DNA from: Adineta ricciae
Taxonomy: Eukaryota > Rotifera > Eurotatoria > Adinetida > Adinetidae
Direction of reading: 5' to 3'
Assembly: GCA_905250025.1 (NCBI GenBank)
Contig: CAJNOJ010000034.1
Location: forward strand, 1 to 64,000
DNA: 64,000 nt
Shown here: in pieces, positions 23,170 to 36,110 of the stretch
Position numbering within the stretch: the first letter of the stretch is position 1
How the letters are laid out: each line of letters opens with the position of its first letter
Position numbers and translations under genes: made by a program
Notes under the pieces: generated by a model
The model's input: the letters and a program-made list of their open reading frames with translations, nothing else
Database searches by the model: none
What the model was told of the DNA's origin: nothing

Positions 23170-25047
23170 GCTAAAATTCTAGAATGAAAAGGAGAAATGA
23201 ATGTTAGCAGTGATTAGTTCGGATAGAGATGTCGAAAATGATCTGATCACAAATCGGATGGTAGTGTGCGTGTATATGTATTTTTGTTCGTCGATTTGTC
23301 TTTAGTGTCGTTTGTTTTTGTGATCGCTCTTTCTTTCTCTCTCGTGCCTCCATTCTCTTTTTTCCTCTCTTGGTTCGTGTACAAGCAAGATTTCTTGTTC
23401 TCTCTTTTCTCTTTTTGTATAATAATGGCAGGTTCAGAAATGGCTTTTTCGAGGTGGACGACGGCGCGCAAAGCAGAAAAGAAGAATATCTTTTCCTTTT
23501 CTTTTCCTTCTTCACAAACGAGAATGTGCGTTCGCATAGGCCCTCGTTTTTTTTCTCCTTTTTTTTTCTTCTTTTTTTATGCATATGTCTACAGACATAT
23601 ACATACATATGTCTAATTGTATTTCTCGCCCAGTCGACTTGACCATCGGTCGACGATGAACGATGACGAAGCCATTTTTCTCTTTCTTCTTTTTCTACTG
23701 TACCATTCACGTTTTTTTTTCCTATGCTCGCATCGTCACCGCAAACTACGAGTCTAATGTATACACAAAATAAATATCGCAGAATGTGTGTATACCGCAA
23801 GAGAACGACCCCCCGAATTTATGATGATTTTTTTTTTCTTCTTCCCATGTTCAATACAATAGCGAGATTCCCTTTCTTTCTCTTCGACGATTTGTACAGA
23901 ACAGAATAAATGAACATGCATGCACACTCGTACACAAAAAAACAAGCGAGAAAGAGAAAAATAATAATGAGAAAAAATATGTACGATGATAGCGGTGACC
24001 GTGTCTGTTACTCGTTAATAGTCTGAATGAACCTTGATTTTTCTTTTCATACAGAACAATTGGAAGAGAAAAAGAGAGTAAAGAAGAATACTACACAGAG
24101 AAACTCATTAAATAATGTTCCGTTTTGCAAAATAGAATATGATACACTCGTTTTCTCTTTGCACGAAAAAGGCGATTGGCATTTGTTCAAGAAGTCTTAG
24201 AAGAACGCACACTGAAAGGCATCTATCAAAGTTGAAATTGGGATTAAACATTGACAAAATGCTTTCTAATCGACAGCAATCGAAAAACCGTGTCGTGTAG
24301 TTGAATCGTGCCTTTTTTATTCTCTCTCTCTCTCTGTTCAGTCGAACAAAAATAAATGTATGAAGCCGTTGGGATGACCAACATAAGCAAAGGACAGGCA
24401 GAGAAGACAAGTTCGAAGGTTATTTTTTCAAATAAGCTACATGAACGACGAAAAAAGACGAACTCTCATCACCTGTGTCTTCACTGACTTAATCCTCTAA
24501 ATAAACAGTTCATTGTAATGAGAATGTTCACCACTTTTTTTCGTCTCTCTGAACGTGAATAAAAGTCTGTAGTTTTTTTTGCTCATATGTCCATTGGCTA
24601 CTGTATAAATTAAAGACTCTTTCAACAGATTGAGCACGTTCATTATGTATATTTAACAAAATATGTCTGATCGATAATAGACTGCGTTCTTTTTTTCTTC
24701 TTCATTTTCATGCAGACCTTCTCTGTTTTCGCTCGATCTTGTTCAGGCAGGTCGAAAGTCAATTACAATGAAAGACTATTTACACACAACGATTAAATTT
24801 CAAAGAAATTTTATTTAACACGAAAAGGAATTGATATGATATGTACATAGAATGACTAGAACAATCAAAAATGATTCCTAGCAGTTGTTGCTATTAGCTG
24901 CTGTTATCTGCACAGGTGATAAGACAATGTTTGTCTCTCTTCAAAACTCAAGTAAAACCTTCGATGTGTTGCTCCTACTTGTGAAAGAAATGGTATAGAC
25001 GTGGAAATGAAGTGCACAACTACTATTGTATTATTTGTATGTTTTAG
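23170..25047. other. Long non-coding region upstream of hunchback
   Basis: About 1.9 kb is dominated by pyrimidine/purine-skewed runs: long T/C tracts on plus at 23300-23730 and poly-T at 23826-23838. The open frames within it are Lys/Arg- or Phe/Ser-rich shadows. It probably holds the hunchback 5' leader and regulatory DNA. Nothing else is recognised. Confidence 0.55.
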
Positions 25048-25503
25048 GCAAATATTACAACAGTTTTAGAGAAATTATGGAGAAAATTCTATCAGATTGC
25101 TGTTACACTTCCTAAAAATCCATCATCGTATCATATGACTATGGAATATCATCAGATCTTTTATATTCTTGATGAGTTGAAACTGGAAGAACAGCGAACA
25201 GCTGAAAATATTCGAAAAAGTCTGCTTTGCAGTCGACCCGTGATTATCAGTAGTGATGAACTTGAAGATTATATCAAACGTATCGAATTCGCCGACGAAA
25301 TCATGTTAAATTTAGACTATTTAGTGAAGAAAACCTTCGATGGCTATATCATCTTTGTTGAGAAATATTGGGGAATGAATGAATCCATTGGTACCGGTGA
25401 ACAGCAAAGAATCCTTTCTCAAAAATATGACATGACAATGTCCGAATGGCAGTTTTTATTGAGCAAAATTGAACGATTCCATGAAATAGTCAAAGATTCA
25501 TAA
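25048..25503 (+). CDS. Unrecognised small protein gene (3' part, start unresolved)
   Basis: The frame opens directly after an acceptor-like ATGTTTTAG and runs 151 codons to TAA at 25501-25503. The first ATG in it is 25135. The protein is mostly helical, rich in Glu, Lys, Ile and Tyr (for example KLWRKFYQIAVTLP and DEIMLNLDYLVKKTFDGY). I do not recognise it. Just upstream, an ATG in another frame at 25010 reads MKCTTTIVLFVCF, like the start of a signal peptide. A frameshift or unusual splice could therefore separate a leader from the body. Its stop is 9 bp from the stop of the convergent kinase gene. Confidence 0.5.
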   Translation, partial: ANITTVLEKLWRKFYQIAVTLPKNPSSYHMTMEYHQIFYILDELKLEEQRTAENIRKSLLCSRPVIISSDELEDYIKRIEFADEIMLNLDYLVKKTFDGYIIFVEKYWGMNESIGTGEQQRILSQKYDMTMSEWQFLLSKIERFHEIVKDS

Positions 25504-25512
25504 TGATTGATG

Positions 25513-27592
25513 TTAACTATTGTTTTCTTTCGAAATATATTTACGATGCAATGGTCGTCGTTTTTCCAGTCGATAGATTTGGAACAAACTATTGTCTGTC
25601 GAGTTACTATTTGTATCAGAACTAAATAGAAAGCAAACGAATATGTTTCAAATGCATCATATGGAAAACTTACTTCGATGTCAGATCATCAATCGATCGT
25701 GACAACTTTCGGTCTAATCGTTTCGGCGAAACAGCACGCACTTCATCTTGTTGACTGTAGTGAAGCACATCTGAAGCAATGATGTTAAATCTTCCTGTTG
25801 TACCCAAATGGATTGGACTAGTCTGTTCATCTATAGCACAGATTGCGAAAGTTGGTCAAATAGTAAAAGAATGTATTGGTCATTCACGCTCTTCTTGTTT
25901 TTCAGTTCACTGTACAATTACTAACCTGATGTTGTTGTTTCGACTGTAACTGATTGTGGAATGATGCTATCTTGAACACTGTTCCTTGATTTCTCCGTTG
26001 GATTTTCTTCTTCAGCTACTTGTATGGCAGTTCTTGTAGAACTAAAACGAGCGATATTTGAGTAAATCATTGTCCTAAATCCGAATCTCTCACTCGTTGT
26101 TTGTTAATAAATGTTTTGAATCTAAATTAGTATTGTCGTTCGGAGTAGTTGTCATGTTAAGTCGATTCATTTCTTCGAAAATCCGCTCCATAAGTTGAAA
26201 GCATGTTGGCCGTTCTTGTGGATCATGATTCCAAGCATCCTGAATCAATTGTTTATACGAATCAGGAATGTCTACTGGAATGGTTGGTCGTTCACCCATT
26301 TTGACTTGAATTAATATCACTGTTGCATCTTCGTACTCATTCCATGGTATTTTTCCTGTTGCTAACTCCCAAAAAACCACGCCCAAACTGTAGATATCAC
26401 TTTGTTTCGTGTGTCGAGCATGTGGAAGCAATAATTCAGGTGCTTTCCAACAGAATGTGCCAACGATCTGAGGAGAAAGAAAGACTCCTGATTGTAGAAG
26501 CGTTTCGCGTCGAATCTCTGCTAAACCAAAATCGCAAACTTTAAGAAGATACTTCTGATTTGACGTTCCATTGTTTTTCAATAGAAAATTCGCTGATTTG
26601 ATATCCCGATGGAGAATTGCTGGATTGAAATTATGTAAATAATTTATCGATTTGACCATTTGCCATGCTAAGGAGTATCGATCAGACCAGTCAAACGAAA
26701 TCTGCTTATTGTTCCGATGCAAAATATCATAGAGCGACCCCAATGGCATGTACTCCACGACAATAGCATAAAAGCTTGGTTCGATACATGCTCCGAGAAC
26801 ATTAAGAATATTTTCATATCGTATTCGATACATTGTCGAGATTTCTCGCACAAAATCTTCTCGAGCGTTCGACAAATGACTAATGCGAATGATTTTCACT
26901 GCTACTTGGTCATGATGCGTCAACCATTTCGCTTGATAAACATCAGCGAATCCTCCATGACCAAGAGGTTGGTCCTCAATGCATAAGTCTTTATATGGAA
27001 TATGTAGAAACTGTTGGTGTTCGTCGAGAAGGTTAGGATTCGAATGGAGTAAGAGATTTTGTGCCAGAGAAAATCGAAATGATTGAAGACGTTTGTCGAG
27101 CATTTTATCGATAAATCGGTACTGTTCACATTGTCGTTCTAACATTTTTTGTGCAATTTCATCGAGTTTTTTTGTTAGTTCTTTTAAATCTTCTTGTTGA
27201 TCGATCCGATCCTGTTTTCGATCAAATATTTGCTGAATATTCAAACCAACGCACAGATCTTGTCCAAGTTGAGATAATCGATGGTTTAATTCATGAAATT
27301 TATCCTCACTTTTACCGTACTCGTACGCCTCTTCGTACCATCGATCCGACGACTTGAATTTTTCAATGTAATGATTACAATCGTCGACACACTGCAGAAA
27401 TTTATCAAGAATCGCACGTGTTTCAGTGCGCATCACCGACGACGATGCATATTCTAAACGTTCGAGTGGCTCGATTAATTGATCGATACGTTCACAAAGT
27501 CGCTCACATTGCATTTTATTGATATACACTTGCGAGACATTTTCATGAATTTCGCTTCGTAAGAGAAATAATCGATCAAGAGGAGAGGGCAT
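25513..27592 (-). CDS. Protein kinase with MLKL-like N-terminal helical domain
   Basis: Exons 27592-26094, 26041-25926, 25830-25674 and 25621-25513 give about 626 residues. The N-terminal 170 residues are helical (CERLCERIDQLIEPLERLE, NHYIEKFKSSDRWYEEA, ELNHRLSQLGQDL), with spacing like the four-helix bundle and brace of MLKL. A TKL-type kinase domain follows: glycine loop GHGGFADVY, VAVK lysine near 233, HRDIKSANF at 328-336, DFG at 354-356 and an APE-like APELL. All catalytic residues are present, unlike in MLKL, which is a pseudokinase. The tail is Ser/Thr rich. I prefer the ATG at 27592 to the one at 27739 because the extra 49 residues look like leader sequence and CGAGTTTAG lies just before. 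Role in stress or death signalling is inference. Confidence 0.82.
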
Positions 27593-29268
27593 GTTCTCTA
27601 AACTCGAAACTTCGACCGAAAACACATATAAAGGTGAAATAGGAAAGGAAGGACAATCTTTTTTTTTTATAATCTTCCAAAACGAAAAATGAAACCAATG
27701 TTGACAAAAACACGTCGCTGTTGAAAGAAAGAACGCCATAAACGTTGCTCGATTGAAAATATACGAAGTACCTTAAGGCAATTTAGCGATGAAATTACTC
27801 CGTAAAACATTCTTTAGTTAACTATCATTATTGATTCAACGAAGATTTCCATACAACGAATATTCGTCATACAAATAGAACTATTGCTTCATCTCTAACA
27901 CAGATGAATCGACTTCAACTAAACTGTACGCATGACTAATTCACACCAATAGACACAATGTTGGACATACACAATCATTTTACATATCACGAATTGTCTT
28001 ATAGTCACAAGACACTGAACTCAATGGTTATTTTATTCGAAGATTGCAACACACCCTCAAGATTTCCAGCGTAATAATCGTCGCATCCAACGAAAAGACC
28101 ACTCAGTAACAAGAAGTGTCATCAACATTAGGCAACTATTCTGGATGACAATTATATAGCAGCTAATGCCATACCAGCATTCAGTCAGTGCACTGTAAAT
28201 TTTATCAAAAGTCGATGCAAAAATTTTTCTATGATAATTGCCAGTCAAGTAACTCTATTTATATAAAAAAAGATTATCAATAAACTATCAAGATAGTAAA
28301 TCTCTCTGATTCGATCAATGATCATTGAACGTGTTATACACGCAGATGTTCACCACCTTTGATAATGCATTAGAAATGTTCTAATAGGTGAGTATTCAAA
28401 CATCAATATCTTTGCTCATCTAACTTATTCTAATGCTTGTGTCTGTCTGAGTGAAAATAACAAGCCTTCTTCTGTCTGCCTTTTGTTGTTCAATTAAGAC
28501 ACGTCATTTCTATAGTCATCAGTCTTTATCCGTCACTCGTCTTAACTTTGACGCCTGTAAGTTGAGAGACGGAAATAAAAACAAACGATGTCGACAACAT
28601 TCTTCGAGTATTTTCTTCCTGAGGCATACATTTGATTGTGTGTTAAATATTGTAAATACTTTCGGATCGTATAAAGTCACAAGAGACACATCATGAGCTG
28701 TAATGATGATCATGATGAGTCGAGCCGAAACGCATCAACGTTTTATTGTGAGATTTCACATGTTGATACGAAAAGAACACGACGAATGACTTCTTTCATC
28801 TTCACAAATGAACACGAAATTCGGTGACATGAATTATTTCTGAATATATATGCATGATTATTTATTCGTTTTGTTTCCGGTGAACACACGTGCCATTTGT
28901 TTGCTAACGAAGACTAACTTTATTATTATTAGACATCAAAGCAAAATATTTCCTACTTGACTTCGACGAATGCATTTGTTGTCATCGAAATGACAAAATA
29001 AACGTGAAGCATTAGAAAATTCTATCGCATTGAACGTATGATTTCTCTTCGGTACATTGATTCGACATGATATGTTCGAAGCGAAACTAAGATGTATATC
29101 GACACATCTGTTGTCCATCTGTCGCAATGTTTTCATTTTCGCTTGAATATTTCCGCTCATCACCTTTACCGACAAGTTCATTTCTCGTTTGTGCAAATAT
29201 ATGAAATTTTTATTTACAAAGATCACTGTTCGAACAACCGGGATGAAAAGAAATAAAGGAAAATGAAT
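27593..29268. other. 1.7-kb non-coding region
   Basis: This lies between two minus-strand genes: 5' of the kinase and 3' of the Notch ligand. Open frames at 28057-28248 and 28936-29226 (minus) have no conserved motif and no flanking exon partners. Nothing else is recognised. Confidence 0.5.
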
Positions 29269-30826
29269 TTAAACAAGTGAAGCTTGCATGTCCGTTTGTT
29301 TTAGTTTTGCATTGATGTCGTGTTTCTCGATGATTTTCTCCTTGGATTCCTTGAAAATATTCGTCGAAGAATTTTCAATCGTCCAGATCTTGTCGAAGGT
29401 GATTTCTTTGATCTGTTGCAATTGTTTACGTTTCTGATTCGACGATTTGTAATACAAACATGAAATAATCATCAAGATTGATAGAAACAGGAGAATAAAT
29501 ATGAAGAGAATGAGTAATTCAATAGAGAATATCTTCCGTTCTTGTTTTTGAATAAGTCGGACATCGATTTCGCAGTATTGACCAGTAAATTCCTTGGGAC
29601 AAAGGCATTTTCCATCTTGGCATCGGCCATCATTACGGCAAATGGGACATTTGATTTCGATTTCACATTGTTTACCTTCATAACCCGGTGGACAAACACA
29701 TTTACTTGGTGAACTCAAACCACCATTGAAACAAATTCGTTCTTCACACAATGAACCTTGAAAACCTGTTGGACATTGACATTTTGAGTCAAGAATCTTG
29801 CCACCATTGTGACACGAAACTTTCGGCTTTGGAATGCTCATCAAGCGTTGTAAGGGCACTTGACATTTTTCTCCTGTCCATCCCTGATGACAAATACATT
29901 GATTCGGTTGATTGAGACAATGACCATGTTGACATCCGGCTCGACAAATAGCTGAAAAACACAAAAGAGATATGTCAGCTGCTGTTTTTCTCCTCAATTG
30001 AAAGGTGATCCTTACCTTTATTGCAATCAACTCCTGTCCATCCTTGTTGACATATGATTTCACCTGTTTGAGGATCACATCGTGAATGAGACGAGAGTGG
30101 AGAGCAGAATCGTGAACATTGGGAACCGTAGAAATTTGTTGCACATGATATGCGATAGCGAAAAGAGAATTCATGAGATGTTAATGAGGAATCGATGGTT
30201 TGAGCATGTTGCCACGACGAGTTTGGATAAATCGACGAGCGAATTGTTGTGGATAGGATCAATTCTCGCGCACTACCTGGATACGGTTGACCATCGTATG
30301 TTTTATCATTGAAAATGTCAATACGAAGAACAAAATCGCCCTAGATGAAAAAGAAAATGTCATAAAATTTTCATTTATATGGCATTTATTTACCATCCAG
30401 CTGAATTTAAACGGTAAAACAATTAAATTGGCTTGTTGTGGTAAACGAAGGAAATCGATATTATTTCCGCCGAGAATAGGTGTTTCATCGAAACTATATG
30501 TACATTCTTCATTATTTACAGTGACTGGACGATTGATATCGTCCAAATTGGGATTTTGATTACGTAGACAAAAGCGCATGAATGTTTTACAAGGTTGAAT
30601 ACATGTGAAGAATCGATCGGGGCCGTTACAACATGTACCATTAACATTTAAACCTTTGCGATTGACCAATCGTTCTAATTCGATTTCGAATTTACCAGCA
30701 GTAGAGATTAACTACAAGAAACAAAATTTGTTTTAGTTATTCGTTAAAACTTTCATAGAGAAAACACTTTACTTGAATTTGAAGGAAAATAACGAGGAAA
30801 ACATAGAAAGTGTTCATCATGTTCAT
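29269..30826 (-). CDS. Delta-type Notch ligand (DSL/EGF membrane protein)
   Basis: Exons 30826-30773, 30711-30394, 30340-30016 and 29951-29269 give 459 residues. Order: signal peptide (MNMMNTFYVFLVIFLQIQ); MNNL N-terminal domain (KFEIELERLVNRKG, NGTCCNG); DSL domain (YRISCATNFYGSQCSRFCSP through ICQQGWTGVDCNK); four EGF-like repeats ending TGQYCE; a transmembrane helix (IELLILFIFILLFLSILMII); and a cytoplasmic tail of about 70 residues ending ASLV, a class I PDZ-binding motif. This is the canonical Delta plan and would activate Notch on neighbouring cells. The EGF count is low compared with insect or vertebrate Delta. Confidence 0.92.
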
Positions 30827-30865
30827 CACGAATGAAGAGAATAAACAATTCGCTTTTCTCTTTCC

Positions 30866-30874
30866 TTATATATA
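30866..30874 (-). promoter_or_regulatory. Candidate TATA box of the Notch-ligand gene
   Basis: TATATATAA is read on the minus strand about 40 bp before the ATG at 30826. A start 25-30 bp downstream would give a very short leader of about 10-15 nt. The call is by sequence match only. Confidence 0.4.
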
Positions 30875-32240
30875 CCTTTGCTTATTGAATTTTTCACTAT
30901 CATCATGCGATGGACCAATAGGAAGAGACATAACACCTGTCTGCCCCTCTCTCTCTCTCTTCTCTTTTTCTCTTTCTCTTCCAACTCAATGTCGTCTGAC
31001 TGGCGGCTAGGTGTCAATTACGGACAACCACAGACCATAGAATATCATCAACTTAGACACGCGATTCAGATAAAGATTTCGATTGTATAACCATTTCGAA
31101 AATCTTTGATCGTTCCAGCAAGATTTCGTTTGTCCTGGCAGTCAATGCTGAAAAACGTCTTCTTTGATAATAATGACAGATAATTGATCATTAATTTTCA
31201 GCTGTTGAGAACACACAACAACCAATAATAACAACATTCCATGTCGCCTTTCTCTCATCTTTATTATTAATCATCAGCGTTTCGATTGATCACAAATACT
31301 ATCAGCTTCTCCTTTTCTTCTTAACTCAAATGACAACGTGTCAAGTTAGATCCAAATGAGGTTATTTCGCCAAGAATGCTTTCCATTGAACTCAGATATG
31401 ATAAAAATGTCTCGTTGTTCGTCTACTCTTAGATGCGTTCATCGTTATTTAGTCGAATGATGACGACATCATAGGGAGTAGCATATCAATATGATATCAG
31501 TAGGAGAGCAGAAGACAAATATGTCGACGTTCCAATTAGTGATATTGAACAAGATTGTCAGTGTAGATAGTCAGACATTCGTCACAGGATGATTTCTCGT
31601 TTTGACAAGATAGTGTCAAAGAAAATGATTTGTTCGTTTAGCAAGACTAACACTTCGCAAATCGATAATCGATGCTTGGCTGCCATTTGGAATGTTTGTC
31701 TTTTCAATCAAAATCGAATTCAATCAAGCATTCATTCTTCTCTTAGACAATCGATGACGAGACATTCGAACATGATGAAATTGCAAGCTGTTCGTCGAAC
31801 AAAACAAAAGTCTTTTTTTCCAATTAAAATTTGTCTTGTTTTCGTTTTTCGTCTACACAAACTATCAACATATCACATCTCCAACCGCCCTCAAGGGATT
31901 GTCTATCTCAGTTGAATCTATGAACATTGTTGCATAGCAAGATGAACATTTATCTTGCAGATATGACATACTTGAAAAAAGAAAGTATTGACATTCTTCG
32001 TTTGTTGCTCATTGAATAACTTTGAACTATTGTATTCGCAGAATTGATCGTTAATGTTCACGATGCTTGATGAAGCATTCTCAATCAATGATTATTTGCG
32101 TTTCTTTTAACAATGAAGGATGAAGCTGAAAGAATGTGTGCGGAAGTCAAACATACATTTGAATAACCTAATCTCAACGAAGAATTCATGTAAAGTTCGA
32201 CAAAGAAAACATAAAATGTGAATATCACGTTTTATAAAGA
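30875..32240. other. 1.4-kb non-coding region upstream of the Notch-ligand gene
   Basis: A CT-rich run (30947-30982) and otherwise AT-rich sequence are seen. The open frame 31589-31915 has no family features. It probably contains regulatory DNA of the ligand gene and the 3' end of USO1. Confidence 0.5.
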
Positions 32241-35200
32241 TTATTCGGTATTATCCATTTCAATTAAAAAGTTCGGTACCTAGAAGGAAGATTGCAGATG
32301 AATAGAAATGGAAGGAAGACGAATGATTTACTATTAATCCAGCTGATTGCATTAGATTTCGGCAAGTTTTTAGTTGATCTTCGTAAGTGGAACAGAGAAC
32401 AAGTAAATCGTTCTGTTCTTTGATGTTTTGTTGATAGTTTGAATTCAACTTTTGATATTCGTTATTCAAACTTGTCTTTTCATCGATGATCTCTTGTAAC
32501 TGACCTTGAAGACTCTAGAAAAGACAATCAGAGCTGACAATCAATCGAGCAAAGATCACACTGGTACTTCAAGAATGCCAACTTTTCGTTTTTCATTGGT
32601 TAATTTTTCTTGTAAAATGTTATTTTCCAGCTGAAGACGAGAATTTTCTGAAGTTTGTGTCGCAGATCTACATTACACATACGGATTCATGTCCTTCTCG
32701 ATCGAACCGAACTCACCGTTCGTCCGATGCATTCAGCTTCGTTTGTAACTCAGTTATTCGCGCATTTAACGCTACTTGCTCGTCATTCTATAGAACAGCA
32801 TCAATCGAAATCAACACCTCTGTCGAAAATTTGATTACTTGGATATTTTGATTCTCAGTATGATTCAAACTAAGTTGTTCAACACCATTCTCAAGTCTAC
32901 AAACGACACGATACAACAAATCATATGAAATCTCGTTGTTTCTTACACTGTAGTTTGTGATAACTGATAAAACTGTTGCTGTTGATAAGCCTATAGAAAA
33001 TAATTTGATTGATATTTTCTCGAAGAGTGTCTTCATACTATCATATTTCTCAAATATTCCAACTCTGCTTGTTGTTGTTCACATAACGTTCGCAGACCAT
33101 CATCAAGAGTTTGTTCTAAAGACATTTGATAAAAGAAGGATGATTTCGTTTAGAAGACATACTTGGTTCAGAGGTTGATTGTAGCTGTGAATGTTCATCA
33201 CGCAGCGCTTGTAATGATTGTTCAAGCTCTGCAATTTTCGTTTGATAATAATTACGTTCGTCGAAAAATTGCCTTTCTTGTTGCTGGTAAGCAGCGATTT
33301 GTTGGCTTTGCTGTTGAATCAACTCGGCGTATTGTGCGAGCATGAGTGATGTTTGGTCAGGCGGTTTCGTCTGGCCATCGGTGAGTCGGGTAGTTAGCGC
33401 TCGAGAAATAGAGCCTTCGAGAATTTTGTAGAGCCGAGCGAATTCGTAATCAAGTATCATATCGTTGGATTTCGATAGTTTCAATTGCGGTTTTCGTAAA
33501 GCTTTGGCATAATGATCGGATTTGGAGAGAGTTTCAAGTTTTTCTTGGAATAGGTCAACACCGATACGTTTATTGATGAGCCGCTCAAGGGATTCTCTGA
33601 GGTAATTATACGAAATATATAAATAAACACATTGCTTTAGTTGACTTACGTCGAATATGTCGATATCTGATTATTGTTGAATACTAAACATAATCCGAAC
33701 GCAAAGGAGCAAAGTGATTGAATAAGAATTTCTCGATCATCTACAGTTGAATGCGCACAAATTTGTGTGATTAACTAAACGAAGCGAGACCTATCATTTA
33801 AAATCGAATAGAATCTTGACCTACATAGGAGATACTATTTTGAGAGGAGAGGAATGCTTGAACGGCCAACGTACAATTTGCTAACCATGTACATAGGAAA
33901 GTGAGTATTGCGATTCGGGTGTGGAACGACGAGTTCAACTATTAAGCAAAACAAAGAGGCTATTTCGAATTGAAGAAAACGAATAGTAACTCTACATTCT
34001 GTAGAAGATCAACTGAAATATCCATTAGAGTTTTCACGTCGGGTTGTGCTGGATCAACTGCAAGTACAACTTGAAGAATTGCTTCTTTAAACTGTTGATT
34101 GTCAGCGATAACATGTGAGAGCGCAATACTTGAACACCATGATGCAACTATGTCTTTACTTAAATAACCAACGATTAAGAGATGACCGAATGTACATTGA
34201 CTCGTTGCTGAAAAAGGATGAGTGTTTTAGAAAACAGATCGAGATGTGATCAAGAGAAAAACGAACCGGCTTGAGATTGAGGCAACAATGATTGTATGAC
34301 TATTGATTTCCCATAATCATTTTTATATAAATAGCACTGAAAGCAATATAGAATCGATATTCGAAGAGGAAATGATTGCTTCTCTCCAGTGACCATTATA
34401 TACAGAAGGCTTAATAAGATTGGCCTAAAAGACGCGTTATTATCAACATGAACAGATTTGGACGACTACAAACTGTTGGGAATCAATGGTAGTGTTCATC
34501 ACAGATCCAAAAAACTGTTGATTCTCAGTATTACCACGAATAATGTCACCAATTGTATTGATCGTCTACTCATACTTGAGAAGGTTTTATACGATACAAA
34601 GAACATGACTTACTTCTGCTAGAACATCCGATGGTATGGAAGAGACTGTAAGCATGACACATAGACGATGTAGAAGGCCTTTATGGACGACTTAATTAGT
34701 TCTACTTTCGAGTAGGATCAATGTTGACACTTACCACATTGACTAACCGTTCGTTGACATGGTGTAATATGCTGCACTGAATTCGTCGGTGACACAAGTG
34801 TTCGAATAACCTTTTTACACAAGAATGAATCCGATTGTGTCAAATGGAATCTGTTCGATAGTTACTTGTAATAGAAGATGAATATTGGTGATTTTTTGCG
34901 TTGACCAACGTTTGTCACCGATTGAATTCAGTTCGAAAAAGTCAACGAGTCGACGAATAAAGGAGCTTTCACGAAAATAACTTTGATTCGATGTATTATT
35001 TTTCAATAAATTTAATAAAACAGTTAAACAATCTTGGACAATCACGCCTATCGATAACGACTTTTCTGAGCAAATGAAAACGAACTATATGGATTATCTA
35101 CCTCCTTCACAACCACCTTCGCTGCTAAGAATTTCGAATAAACGTTCGAACCCATTCTCAAACGAGACTATTTTTTGAATATTTGCATTTGATTGTGTTA

Positions 35201-36110
35201 AAATTTGAAGAAGAAGAAGTGCCTGTGGAAAATAAAGCAGAGAATATTCGCCGTAAAATCAAAGCCAATGTTTTACATCATTTCGAATCACTTCACGTTC
35301 ATCCTGCAGTAAATCAACTAGTTTTGAAACACCCATTGGTCCGCTCTCGAGAGTAATATTTTGTAGTAGTTTCGTGCAGTTTGTTAAAAGTATCGTTAGG
35401 AATTTAATCGCGGCACGTCGAACATTAAAATCGGTTTCCTGAAGCATGCCAAATGTGATTCGTCAACGCATGAATAGATCATTTCTTAACTTACTTCAAT
35501 CAGATCAAGAGCGGCATGAACATTTTCTTTATTTTTGACAAATAATTCTGAACACAAATGGCGAACTTCTTCGTATCGCATTCTAGACAACATGATTACC
35601 TGTGAATTGAACAGTGATGTCTTGTGGTAAATTTGGCTGTTCTAAATAACATATTCGCGCTGAACGACACCAACATTGTGATGATTCCTACCTTCGCTAT
35701 TGTCAGCCTCATATGTCATGACATTCGTCAACGTTTCTAATGCTAATTGAATGAGATCCAAATCAGTTCGATCTCCTTGTAAGATGTTAGCTAGTAAAAT
35801 CATGCTCTGTGTGCCGACTTCGAGTTTACATTTCTATTTATCTTCGTAGAACCTTATAATTATTTGTATATATGACCTACTTTCGAGAGACCTTTTAAAC
35901 CACGTACGGCATCTCGTCGATCTTCGATTCGTGTTGCTAATTGCAGACGATCACAGAGACGTTCGATCTGTAAGTCGACGAAGAATTTGTCGTAGTGTAA
36001 AGAGGTTTTGGTTTATCTTTTACCGTTTCTTGATGATTAGTTGTCTCATTGACTGGTGTTGTCGACGATGCTGATGACGAAAATAGTGAAACACCACGCA
36101 GAAAAGCCAT
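32241..36110 (-). CDS. USO1: General vesicular transport factor p115/USO1
   Basis: A many-exon minus-strand gene starts at 36110 (MAFLRGVSLFSSS, compare MNFLRGV in human p115). It continues with IERLCDRLQLATRIEDRRDA and VRGLKGLSK. Armadillo-type head segments are visible, such as ESGPMGVSKLVDLLQDEREV, IRNDVKHWL, and TVLLNLLKNNTSNQSYFRES with WSTQKITNIHLLLQ. After the head comes MILDYEFARLYKILEGSISR, then a coiled coil (HSQLQ, QQQSQQIAAYQQQ). A last 39-bp exon (VPNFLIEMDNTE) follows a 52-bp intron. p115 tethers COPI and ER-Golgi vesicles. I did not resolve every internal exon. The acidic C-terminal tail of vertebrate p115 is almost absent. Confidence 0.88.

Noticed and set aside
23204-23800. 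198-residue minus-strand frame and its plus-strand shadows
   Set aside because: Composition is almost only Lys, Arg, Glu and Thr from T/C-rich DNA in the hunchback upstream region; no motif or splice context.
27593-27739. Upstream ATG extending the kinase by 49 residues
   Set aside because: The extension is a hydrophobic/aromatic mixture encoded by T-rich DNA with an acceptor-like TTTAG just before the inner ATG; it looks like leader sequence.
30940-30985. CT repeats as a possible regulatory or CRISPR-like array
   Set aside because: Simple dinucleotide runs of this type recur throughout the window; there are no spaced direct repeats, and CRISPR arrays are not expected in a eukaryote.
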